From contig JAISSC010000142.1 in NCBI GenBank assembly GCA_031273305.1, positions 1 to 5,631 of the forward strand: 5,631 nucleotides of DNA, read 5' to 3'. Shown piece after piece: positions 1-5,631 of the stretch; position 1 is the first letter of the stretch; every line of letters starts with the position of its first letter. Made by a program: the position numbers and the translations under genes. The DNA is from Flavobacteriaceae bacterium (GTDB lineage Bacteria > Bacteroidota > Bacteroidia > Flavobacteriales > Weeksellaceae). A model generated the notes under the pieces. It was given only the letters and a program-made list of their open reading frames with translations. It searched no databases and was not told the origin of the DNA.

Positions 1-2909
1 ATCACAAATTTTCTATTAAAACGGCTTCGGGCGATGATATTCCAACCCGCCCCTGCTCCGGTCTGGAACTTTTCCCCAGATCAAAAACCAATACCGAAGC
101 AAGTTCTATACCGCTAATAGATTATACTTTAAAAATAAATAAGGCAGGAGATCACCATTATCAACCCTGGGAATCAATAGCTATTGACCTGTCCGATTAT
201 ATCGGGCAAACCTTAAGCCTGGAGTTTGAACATTTCGATTGTAACACCGGCTATCACGGCTCCTACTCCTATTTTTCCGCAGCCATGCGCAAACGTGTAA
301 GTACGGTTTATTTCTGCCGCGGAGCAACCGAAACTACGCTTAAACCTTACATACCCAATTTTACATCTTACTTATGGAACACGGGAGCCGACACAAAAAG
401 TCTGGTTGTTAACAATCCTGTTGACGGAGCGGAATATACCTGTGTGGTGGAGTCTTATAACAGCTGTTCTACTACACTTACCTACGTGCTTAGAGAGGTC
501 ATCACGGAAGCCGATTTTAGCTACACAAGTGATAATAATGTATGCAACCCGGTTCAGTTTCAAGACACGTCTGTTGTTCGGGATACGTCTAATAACAAGA
601 TCGGCGAGATAGTAGAATGGCAGTGGGATTTTGGAGACCCCGATTCGGGCGATAAAAATTCCGATACCGTTCCCAATCCTGAGCATAGCTATGCTAATCC
701 GGGTTCTTACACTGTAACCTTAACGGTTACGGACAGCTTTGGTTGTACGGATACCATTAGCCACGAAATTGAAGTTATAGACAGGCTCACGCCTGAATTT
801 GACCTGCAACAGCAATATTGCCGTAATTCATCGGGCATCGAACTTCCGAAGGAATCACAAAATGGAATTACAGGCGTTTGGGATACATCGGTAGTCGATA
901 CTTCAACCATCGGAACGAAAATTTATACTTTCACTCCGGATAAAGAATTTTGTGCAAATGAATTTACCCTGACCATCGTGGTAAACCCTATTCCTGAGTT
1001 AACAATTGAAACATCCGACTTGGAGATATGTGCAGGTGAAAATATTACACTTAATGTTGCCTCCAATGGTGTAACCGTCAACTGGTATGCATCCGAAACC
1101 GAAGAAACACCTTTATCTACGGGAAATTCATACAATACCGATACACTCACGGAAACCACCTCTTATTGGGTAGAGGCAATAAATACAGAAGGTTGTGTGT
1201 CAGGAAGAATAGAGGTCAAGGTGACGGTTCACCCGATTCCTGAGTTAACAATTGAAACAACCGACTTGGAAATATGTGCGGGTGAAAACATTACGCTTAG
1301 TGTTATTTCCAATAGTGCAACCGTCAACTGGTACGCATCCGAAACCGAAGAAACACCTTTATTTATCGGAAATCCATATATTACCGATGCACTCACGGAA
1401 GATACTTCTTATTGGGTAGAGGCAGTAAGTGCGGAAGGTTGTGTGTCAGAAAGAATAGAGATCAAGGTAACGGTTTACCCTATTCCTGAGCTAACAATTG
1501 AAACATCCGACTTGGAAATATGTGCAGGTGAAAATATTACGCTTAATGTTGCCTCCGATGGTGTAATCGTTAACTGGTACGCCTCCAAAACCGAAAAAAC
1601 ACCTTTATCTACCGGAAATTCATACACTACCGATATACTCACTAAAACCACCTCTTATTGGGTAGAGGCAGTAAGTTCGGAAGGTTGTGTATCAGGAAGA
1701 ATAGAAATCACGGTAACGGTTTATCCTATTCCTGAGTTAATAATTGAAACAAAGGATTTGGAGATATGTATAGGTGAAAACATTACGCTTAGTGTTTTTT
1801 CTAATGGTGCAACTGTCTACTGGTACGCATCCGAAACCGAAAAAACACCTTTATTTATCGGAAATCCATATATTACCGCTGCACTCACGGAAGACACCTC
1901 TTATTGGGTAGAGGCAATAAATACGGGAGGTTGTGTGTCGGAAAGAATAGAGATCAAGGTGACGGTTCACCCTATTCCTGAGCTAACAATTGAAACAAAG
2001 GACTTAGAAATCTGTGCGGGGGAAAATATTACGCTAAATGCTTCCTCCGATGGTGCAACCGTCTACTGGTACGCATCCAAAACCGCAAAAACACCTTTAT
2101 CCGGCGGAAATTCATACACTACCGCTACACTCATGGAAAACACCTCTTATTGGGTAGAGGCAATAAATGCAGGAGGTTGTGTGTCGGAAAGAATAGAAAT
2201 CACGATAAAGGTTCACCCGCTTCCTGATTTGGATTTACAACCTACACTTACCATCTGCCCGGAAGAACCACAAGAGGTAGAAGTTCCTTCAGGCTTCGAA
2301 AGCTACACATGGACAGATGAACAGGGCAATGTCATCGGGACGAAATCAATAATCTCTTTTGCACAGGAAGGAACCTATAAGTTAGCTGTAACCGTCAAAG
2401 ATTTACCGTGTTCGATATTTAGTTATATAAAAGTCTCCTTTTACGAGGCTCCTCAAATTACGAACATAGATGTTAACGGCTCTACGGCAACGATAAATGC
2501 TACGGGAACCCATCCGTTGGAATACAGTCTGGATCAGGTTTCATGGCAAAGCTCACCTATATTCTCCAATCTGGAACATGGTATCCATACGGTTTATGTA
2601 AGAAGTAAGAACGGTTGTACATTAACAAGTAAGACATTCGGAGTGTTGAGCATTCCGAACGCTATAACCCCGAACGGAGACGGATACAACGATACTTGGG
2701 AGATACATGGCATCATCGGTTACCCGGATGCCGAAATCCAAATCTTTGATCGTCATGGCAAGCTGATCTACGGTCGTAAGATAGGAACCGATTTTCGGTG
2801 GGATGGGAAATATAACGGACAAAAGTTGGCATCAAATACGTATTGGTACATTATAACCTTAGACAACGGTGAAAAATTAACAGGATATATTAGCGTGAAG
2901 AATCAATGA
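1..2909 (+). CDS. T9SS type B sorting domain surface protein with PKD and Ig-like repeats (5' partial)
   Basis: This is a large secreted, probably surface-exposed adhesin-like protein. The frame is open from base 3 with no stop, so the ATG at 285 is internal and the true start lies left of the window; 968 residues are visible. Residues 1-100 hold a motif (DLSDYIGQTLSLEF, then FDCNTGYHGSYSYF) familiar from N-terminal domains of Bacteroidota PKD proteins. About 105-165 is an Ig-like stretch (YLWNTG, NPVDGAEYTC). About 170-260 is a PKD domain (WDFGD, HSY, GSYTVTLTVTD). About 262-328 is a small domain with GITGVWD and YTFTP. Residues 329-738 are five 82-residue Ig-like repeats, 739-883 a linker, and 884-968 the gliding-motility-type C-terminal domain. 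Family knowledge says such proteins cross the inner membrane by Sec and the outer membrane by T9SS. The ligand is unknown. No PorP/SprF-type partner gene follows. The signal peptide must lie outside the window. Confidence 0.93.
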   Translation, partial: HKFSIKTASGDDIPTRPCSGLELFPRSKTNTEASSIPLIDYTLKINKAGDHHYQPWESIAIDLSDYIGQTLSLEFEHFDCNTGYHGSYSYFSAAMRKRVSTVYFCRGATETTLKPYIPNFTSYLWNTGADTKSLVVNNPVDGAEYTCVVESYNSCSTTLTYVLREVITEADFSYTSDNNVCNPVQFQDTSVVRDTSNNKIGEIVEWQWDFGDPDSGDKNSDTVPNPEHSYANPGSYTVTLTVTDSFGCTDTISHEIEVIDRLTPEFDLQQQYCRNSSGIELPKESQNGITGVWDTSVVDTSTIGTKIYTFTPDKEFCANEFTLTIVVNPIPELTIETSDLEICAGENITLNVASNGVTVNWYASETEETPLSTGNSYNTDTLTETTSYWVEAINTEGCVSGRIEVKVTVHPIPELTIETTDLEICAGENITLSVISNSATVNWYASETEETPLFIGNPYITDALTEDTSYWVEAVSAEGCVSERIEIKVTVYPIPELTIETSDLEICAGENITLNVASDGVIVNWYASKTEKTPLSTGNSYTTDILTKTTSYWVEAVSSEGCVSGRIEITVTVYPIPELIIETKDLEICIGENITLSVFSNGATVYWYASETEKTPLFIGNPYITAALTEDTSYWVEAINTGGCVSERIEIKVTVHPIPELTIETKDLEICAGENITLNASSDGATVYWYASKTAKTPLSGGNSYTTATLMENTSYWVEAINAGGCVSERIEITIKVHPLPDLDLQPTLTICPEEPQEVEVPSGFESYTWTDEQGNVIGTKSIISFAQEGTYKLAVTVKDLPCSIFSYIKVSFYEAPQITNIDVNGSTATINATGTHPLEYSLDQVSWQSSPIFSNLEHGIHTVYVRSKNGCTLTSKTFGVLSIPNAITPNGDGYNDTWEIHGIIGYPDAEIQIFDRHGKLIYGRKIGTDFRWDGKYNGQKLASNTYWYIITLDNGEKLTGYISVKNQ
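510..782 (+). other. PKD domain within the surface protein
   Basis: These bases encode one PKD (polycystic kidney disease-type) beta-sandwich domain. Its hallmarks are WQWDFGD near the middle, a PNPEHSY turn, and the strand GSYTVTLTVTD followed by a Cys-containing end (SFGCTD). An insertion rich in Asp, Ser and Asn (DPDSGDKNSDTVPNP) separates WDFGD from HSY and makes this copy slightly long. PKD domains in secreted bacterial proteins usually act as spacers or in binding to proteins or glycans; which applies here cannot be told. Confidence 0.85.
987..2216 (+). repeat. Five in-frame tandem 246-bp repeats encoding Ig-like domains
   Basis: The unit boundaries, set at the codon for the first Pro of PIPEL, are 987, 1233, 1479, 1725 and 1971, with the array ending at 2216. 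Every unit is exactly 246 bp (82 residues) with no indels. Each reads PIPEL.IET..DLEIC, GENITL, WYAS.T..TPL, GN.Y.T, TSYWVEA, GCVS.RIE. This resembles the Ig-like domains common in Bacteroidota CHU_C-type proteins. Each unit has two Cys (unit positions 15 and 70), which could form a disulfide outside the cell. Units 1, 3 and 5 share TLN and GNSY; units 2 and 4 share TLSV, LFIGNPYIT and LTEDTSYW. The array therefore alternates between two types. After base 2216 the PxPDL start recurs once in divergent form. Confidence 0.95.
2652..2906 (+). other. T9SS type B sorting domain (gliding motility-associated C-terminal domain)
   Basis: The last 85 residues match the CHU_C/type B C-terminal domain. 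They open with IPNAITPNGDGYNDTWEI, continue with a YPDAEIQIFDRHGKLIY strand pair and FRWDGKYNGQKLASNTYWY, and end with the LTGYISVKNQ strand just before the stop. In known systems this domain directs export through the type IX secretion system. Type B domains are generally not handled like the shorter type A domains, and several depend on SprF-like partner proteins. The domain is complete, so the 3' end of the gene is intact. Confidence 0.95.
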
Positions 2910-2938
2910 TGAAACTCGTAGCTCACCATTGGTAACGT

Positions 2939-2968
2939 GTGGAGACGTTCAAATTCGGGCGTCTCTGT
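2939..2968. repeat. GAGACG hairpin, copy 1
   Basis: GAGACG (2942-2947) pairs with CGTCTC (2960-2965). The stem can extend inward by two G-T pairs and one C-G pair, leaving the loop AAATTC. The copy begins GTGGAGACG, the same nine bases as copy 2. Its right flank (GTGCGTTATCGTT) is also related to the right flank of copy 2. No T-run follows on either strand, so it is not a classic intrinsic terminator. Confidence 0.65.
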
Positions 2969-3030
2969 GCGTTATCGTTGTGCAAATTGTCACATTCACA
3001 ATAACCTTACATTCAGAATGTTATGTTTGG

Positions 3031-3060
3031 GTGGAGACGCCCAAATTGGGACGTCTCTAC
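3031..3060. repeat. GAGACG hairpin, copy 2
   Basis: GTGGAGACG (3031-3039) pairs with CGTCTCTAC (3052-3060) with a single G-T wobble. Inside it CCC (3040-3042) pairs with GGG (3048-3050) around AAATT, with A3051 bulged. The stem is longer than in copy 1. The copies differ at several loop-side bases while the outer GAGACG/CGTCTC stays identical, which suggests that the paired structure or the motif itself is what is kept. Confidence 0.65.
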
Positions 3061-3097
3061 GTTATTCCGTTACCAAATACGTCGCACACATTACCAT

Positions 3098-3128
3098 TTT
3101 TTACTTAGAATAATAAATTTTAAATTTG
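3098..3128 (+). promoter_or_regulatory. Candidate Bacteroidota-type promoter for the LuxE-like gene
   Basis: TAAATTTG at 3121-3128 is an exact match to the Bacteroidota -7 box TAnnTTTG. TTTT at 3098-3101, 19 bases upstream, is a 3-of-4 match to the -33 TTTG box at the expected spacing. Transcription would begin a few bases after 3128, giving an untranslated leader of roughly 15 bases before the ATG at 3149. The -7 box is convincing; the -33 box is weak because it lies in a run of T. Confidence 0.5.
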
Positions 3129-3148
3129 CACTATATTTATGACTGATA

Positions 3149-4129
3149 ATGCTTAAAGACTCTGCACTATTCTCCATCCGCTCGGAAAAAGATTTTAATG
3201 AACTGGCTCTTAAAACATTTTTATATCAATATAAAAATACTTTAGTCTATAAAGAATTTATAGACTTGCTGCATGTGGATATTGAAAAGATAGATCATTA
3301 TTCCCAAATTCCTTTTTTACCTATCGAATTCTATAAAACCCACCAAATACTGGATAAAAATTTTCCTACGGATTTTTATTTTCAAAGCAGTGGGACTACC
3401 TCAAAAAATCTTTCTAAACATTTTGTTGCCGACAAAAATTTATATCGGGAAAGTATTATAAAGGCGTTTTCGCTTTTTTTCGGAGACCCGTCTCAGTATA
3501 TTTATCTGGGATTACTTCCGTCTTATCTGGAAAGGCAAAATTCTTCTCTTATTTATATGGTTGATTATTTAATGCAACAATCCGACCGGAAAGATAACGG
3601 ATATTTTTTACACAATTTTGAAGACCTGAATGTTCTCCTAAACAGGCTGGAAAAGGAAAATCAAAAAGTTATTCTATTCGGGGTTTCTTATGCTTTATTG
3701 GATTTTTCGTCTGCTTTTCCTCAAAATTTAAACAATACTATTATCGTGGAAACAGGCGGAATGAAAGGAAGAAAGGAGGAAATTACCAAAGATGAATTGT
3801 TAACGGAATTACAAACTTCTTTCCAAACTAAGAAGGTCTACTCGGAATATAGCATGACGGAATTGCTCTCACAGGCTTATTCTTTGGGGAATAATATTTA
3901 TCAATGTCCTTCGTGGATGAAAATACTTATTCGCGATGTGGAAGACCCTTTTAGTTACGTGAAAAACGGAAATTCAGGAGGTGTAAACATCATTGATCTG
4001 GCTAATATTCATAGTTGCTCTTTTATTTCAACTCAGGATATGGGAAAGAAAGAAACGGAATACTCTTTTCAAATCTTGGGGAGGATAGATAATTCCGATA
4101 TTCGTGGATGTAGCCTATTATTATTATGA
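3149..4129 (+). CDS. LuxE-family acyl-protein synthetase/acyltransferase (ANL superfamily)
   Basis: A 326-residue adenylate-forming enzyme related to LuxE, which activates a fatty acid as acyl-AMP and passes it to an enzyme cysteine. Visible motifs in order: the ATP-binding loop SSGTTS (80-85), ETGGMKGR (201-208), YSEYSMTE (231-238, the aromatic-x-x-T-E adenine/Mg site), TQDMG (295-299, where ANL enzymes have a TGD-like motif) and GRIDNSDIRGC (311-321, hinge region). Cys321, six residues from the end, sits where LuxE carries its acyl-accepting cysteine near the C-terminus; equating them is my inference. No luciferase (luxAB), reductase (luxC) or transferase (luxD) gene is in the window, so bioluminescence is not implied. 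The substrate is unknown; a role in lipid or surface-polymer acylation is possible. An in-frame TGA at 3140-3142 makes 3149 the first usable ATG. No Shine-Dalgarno sequence is evident. Confidence 0.85.
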   Translation: MLKDSALFSIRSEKDFNELALKTFLYQYKNTLVYKEFIDLLHVDIEKIDHYSQIPFLPIEFYKTHQILDKNFPTDFYFQSSGTTSKNLSKHFVADKNLYRESIIKAFSLFFGDPSQYIYLGLLPSYLERQNSSLIYMVDYLMQQSDRKDNGYFLHNFEDLNVLLNRLEKENQKVILFGVSYALLDFSSAFPQNLNNTIIVETGGMKGRKEEITKDELLTELQTSFQTKKVYSEYSMTELLSQAYSLGNNIYQCPSWMKILIRDVEDPFSYVKNGNSGGVNIIDLANIHSCSFISTQDMGKKETEYSFQILGRIDNSDIRGCSLLLL

Positions 4130-4210
4130 ATATCATAAAAAATACTATTCTTTAACATTTTTTAACGAAACTTTAATATTCCCTTTTAACTTTTTTTACT
4201 ACTTTTACCC

Positions 4211-4241
4211 TTTATTTATATTTTATACGCTTATATGTTTT
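4211..4241 (+). promoter_or_regulatory. Possible promoter for the SanA/YdcF-like gene
   Basis: TATGTTTT at 4234-4241 matches the TAnnTTTG -7 box at five of six defined positions, and TTTA at 4211-4214 lies 19 bases upstream as a weak -33 box. The distance from the -7 box to the ATG (21 bases) is nearly that of the better promoter before the LuxE-like gene (20 bases), which is why I prefer it over TAACTTTA at 4248-4255. The whole 133-bp gap is AT-rich with long T-runs on the + strand, so chance matches are likely. Confidence 0.3.
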
Positions 4242-4262
4242 TTTGGGTAACTTTATATACAC

Positions 4263-4847
4263 ATGCTTTATCATAAAAAACTTTTAAAATATATATTTAC
4301 AGGTATTGTCCTTGTTTTCTGTTGGTTTGTTTTACATTCCATAATCATTGTTGTTGCCGGAACTCAGGAAGATACGATGGATGCTGATGTGGGGGTTATT
4401 TTCGGAACTAAAAACAGAAAGGACGGATCTTTATCTAAATCATTAATACGAAGGCTGGATATAGGATTAAGATTATACAAGAAAGGACAGGTACAAAAAC
4501 TGATCGTATCGGGAGGAATGGCACATCAGGGGTTTTGTGAAGCCGATCTAATGCAGGAGTATTTATTGAACAGAGGAGTGCGGCTTGCGGATATAATACC
4601 GGATAATACCGCTTTAAATACGGAGGAAAATGTACAAAATTCATTGGAAATTATAAAAGCCGGTAATTACAAAAGGATAATTATTGTATCACAATATTAT
4701 CATATTTCTCGTATTAAGTTAATGTATCACAAGAAAGGTTTTTATAATCTGGGGTCGGCCAGTTCTCATCATTATGGTAAAGACTATCGTTATTTAACTT
4801 TATTGAGAGAGTTCTTAGGATATTATTATTATTACTTCTTTAAATAA
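4263..4847 (+). CDS. SanA/YdcF/ElyC-type DUF218 envelope protein
   Basis: A 194-residue protein of the DUF218 family. Residues 7-32 form one hydrophobic segment after a Lys-rich start (YHKKLLKY), so it is probably an inner-membrane anchor with the domain outside the cytoplasm. The domain shows VGVIFGTK (43-50), LIVSGGM (80-86), the family hallmark NTEENVQNS (119-127) and IVSQYYHISR (141-150). Relatives SanA and ElyC of enteric bacteria affect vancomycin tolerance and envelope or peptidoglycan integrity; the chemistry is not settled, so I assign no reaction. An in-frame TAA at 4248-4250 and the membrane segment support the ATG at 4263; the next Met (39) would lose the anchor. The C-terminus is unusually aromatic (GYYYYYFFK). 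It lies 133 bp after the LuxE-like gene, so it probably has its own promoter. Confidence 0.88.
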   Translation: MLYHKKLLKYIFTGIVLVFCWFVLHSIIIVVAGTQEDTMDADVGVIFGTKNRKDGSLSKSLIRRLDIGLRLYKKGQVQKLIVSGGMAHQGFCEADLMQEYLLNRGVRLADIIPDNTALNTEENVQNSLEIIKAGNYKRIIIVSQYYHISRIKLMYHKKGFYNLGSASSHHYGKDYRYLTLLREFLGYYYYYFFK

Positions 4848-4883
4848 AACTATCCTTAGCTGCGCCTGCTAAACCTTATCCCA
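4848..4883. terminator. Convergent gap with weak hairpins, possible bidirectional terminator
   Basis: The 36-bp gap between two convergent genes holds TTAGC (4856-4860) and GCTAA (4868-4872), a 5-bp stem with a 7-base loop. A second inverted pair, CTTATCC (4875-4881) and GGATAAG (4909-4915), has a 27-base loop and runs into the end of the formyltransferase gene. Neither is followed by a strong T-run. The position argues for a terminator more than the sequence does. Confidence 0.25.
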
Positions 4884-5594
4884 TCATTGATTCAAGTCTG
4901 GTGGGAAAGGATAAGACTCTTTATATTCTTCAAATTTTCTGTATAATTCTTTCTCTTTTTCTTTGGGCATTCGTCGATGAGATTCTCCAAAATCAACGGA
5001 AAGCGGGATAAATTCTTTCTTTTGTTCTATTAATTCAATGGCATCTACCAATAACTGCATCTCAAGGTTCCAAAGTCTAAAACACATGGAATGAAAGGTA
5101 TCATCGGGAAAAATATCTAATTTTTTGCGGGTGATAAGCAATCCTGCATCTGCTTCCTGATCTACAAAATGAACGGTAACTCCTATCGGAAGTTTTTCAT
5201 ATACTGCCCATTTTACGGCATCCAGCCCGCGAACATAGGGTAAATATCCGGGATGTGAATTAATAATTTTATGATATTTCACCAAATCTTCCGGAAGTAA
5301 TCCTGCTCCTGCAATCAAGATGGCATCGTATGAAATTCGGTTGAAACTGTCACTTAGTTCTTCTACATTTTTACGGATGTAGGTATACTCCAAATTGGCA
5401 GCCAGTTGTTCATTATCCAAATCCAATATTAATTCTGCGGGACGGTGGGAAATCAATGGATGTAAAGGTTTCCTCAAAACAAACGGAAGGGCGTAAACAT
5501 CTACTTTCTGATAATTCTTTCCTTTTAACCTGAGCAGTATTTCCTGTGTCTTACGGGTAGGATGATCATAGGTGATAACGGCAATTTTCTTCAT
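4884..5594 (-). CDS. Stand-alone formyltransferase, possibly a sugar N-formyltransferase
   Basis: A 236-residue protein with the Formyl_trans_N fold, which transfers a formyl group from N10-formyltetrahydrofolate to an amine. The catalytic triad is visible: Asn112 and His114 in INSHPGYLPYVRG, and Asp149 in HFVDQEADAG, at the spacing seen in glycinamide ribonucleotide and Met-tRNA formyltransferases. It is shorter than Met-tRNA formyltransferase (about 310 residues) and ends in a charged helix (about 208-225) rather than the C-terminal tRNA-binding domain, so it is unlikely to be Fmt. The pattern HPGYLPYVRGLDAVKWA followed by PIGVTVHF is like enzymes found in surface-polysaccharide loci, so an amino-sugar nucleotide is the likeliest substrate (inference). 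The ATG at 5594 is the only in-frame start after the TAA at 5625-5627. A weak AAGAAG lies nine bases before it. Its promoter is probably beyond the window. Confidence 0.85.
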   Translation of the reverse strand: MKKIAVITYDHPTRKTQEILLRLKGKNYQKVDVYALPFVLRKPLHPLISHRPAELILDLDNEQLAANLEYTYIRKNVEELSDSFNRISYDAILIAGAGLLPEDLVKYHKIINSHPGYLPYVRGLDAVKWAVYEKLPIGVTVHFVDQEADAGLLITRKKLDIFPDDTFHSMCFRLWNLEMQLLVDAIELIEQKKEFIPLSVDFGESHRRMPKEKEKELYRKFEEYKESYPFPPDLNQ

Positions 5595-5631
5595 TATTTT
5601 TATCTTCTTATCATTTGTTATTATTTACGAG

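Larger units (their letters stand above)
2929..3076. repeat. Palindromic intergenic element bounded by 9-bp inverted repeats
   Basis: The 239-bp gap after the surface-protein gene holds a compact set of nested repeats. TTGGTAACG at 2929-2937 is perfectly inverted as CGTTACCAA at 3068-3076. Inside are two related hairpins, at 2942-2965 and 3034-3057, offset by 92 bp. Between them lie a shorter palindrome, ACATTC-A-GAATGT (3009-3021), and an imperfect one, GTTAT (2971-2975) with ATAAC (3001-3005). No reading frame of note runs through it. It could be a REP-like or MITE-like non-coding repeat, or a decayed pair of one. It could also help end transcription of the surface-protein gene. No flanking target-site duplication was found. 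Confidence 0.6.

Noticed and set aside
372..1159. Open frames on the minus strand inside the surface-protein gene (for example 372-686, 707-910, 923-1159)
   Set aside because: They lie antisense to a gene with clear domain structure. Their translations show no recognisable motif, and their frames follow from the composition of the coding strand.
987..2216. Possible CRISPR-like or non-coding tandem array
   Set aside because: The repeats are 246 bp, directly adjacent without spacers, keep the reading frame and encode Ig-like domains.
3149..4129. Evidence for a bioluminescence operon
   Set aside because: Only the LuxE-like enzyme is present. The genes on either side are unrelated to luxCDAB, and LuxE relatives occur widely in non-luminous Bacteroidota.
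4124..4138. Inverted repeat TTATGA-ATA-TCATAA over the LuxE-like stop codon as a terminator
   Set aside because: The stem is six A/T-rich pairs with a three-base loop and is followed by A rather than T on the coding strand, so it would not work as an intrinsic terminator in the gene's direction.
4248..4255. TAACTTTA as the promoter -7 box of the SanA/YdcF-like gene
   Set aside because: It lacks the final G of the box, has no -33 partner at the right distance, and would start transcription almost at the ATG. TATGTTTT upstream fits the spacing better.
4884..5594. Annotation as methionyl-tRNA formyltransferase (fmt)
   Set aside because: The catalytic motif fits, but the protein is only 236 residues and lacks the C-terminal domain that fmt uses for tRNA binding. 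The region after Asp149 does not look like fmt.

Overview
The window looks like chromosomal DNA from a member of the Bacteroidota. The main evidence is a large repeat-rich surface protein ending in a type B sorting domain of the type IX secretion system (T9SS), which is known only in that phylum. Genes start without clear Shine-Dalgarno sequences, and a Bacteroidota-type promoter box (TAnnTTTG) lies upstream of one gene. I cannot fix the family or genus.

Layout. Bases 1-2909 (+) hold the 3' part of a secreted adhesin-like protein. It is open to the left edge, with 968 residues visible: a partial domain with a 'DLSDYIGQTLSLEF' motif, a short Ig-like stretch, a PKD domain, a small Cys-containing domain, five 82-residue Ig-like repeats, a linker and the sorting domain. 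Bases 2910-3148 are non-coding. They carry two copies of a GAGACG...CGTCTC hairpin within a 148-bp segment bounded by 9-bp inverted repeats, then a promoter. Bases 3149-4129 (+) encode an orphan LuxE-type acyl-protein synthetase/acyltransferase of the ANL adenylating superfamily. After a 133-bp AT- and T-rich gap, bases 4263-4847 (+) encode a membrane-anchored SanA/YdcF/ElyC-type (DUF218) protein. Bases 4884-5594 (-) encode a stand-alone formyltransferase convergent with it.

How they fit together. The adhesin appears to be a separate transcription unit, cut off from the rest by the palindromic repeat region. The LuxE-like, DUF218 and formyltransferase genes would all suit envelope or surface-glycan work (acyl activation, envelope integrity, N-formylation of an amino sugar), but nothing in the window proves a shared pathway. 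The two + strand genes have separate candidate promoters and are not tightly coupled. The adhesin reads as visibly richer in G+C than the three genes downstream.

The most notable structure is in the adhesin. Its five equal 246-bp repeats alternate between two types (A-B-A-B-A), which points to amplification of a 492-bp two-domain block followed by local exchange. I found no CRISPR array, RNA gene, insertion sequence or clearly new multi-gene system.
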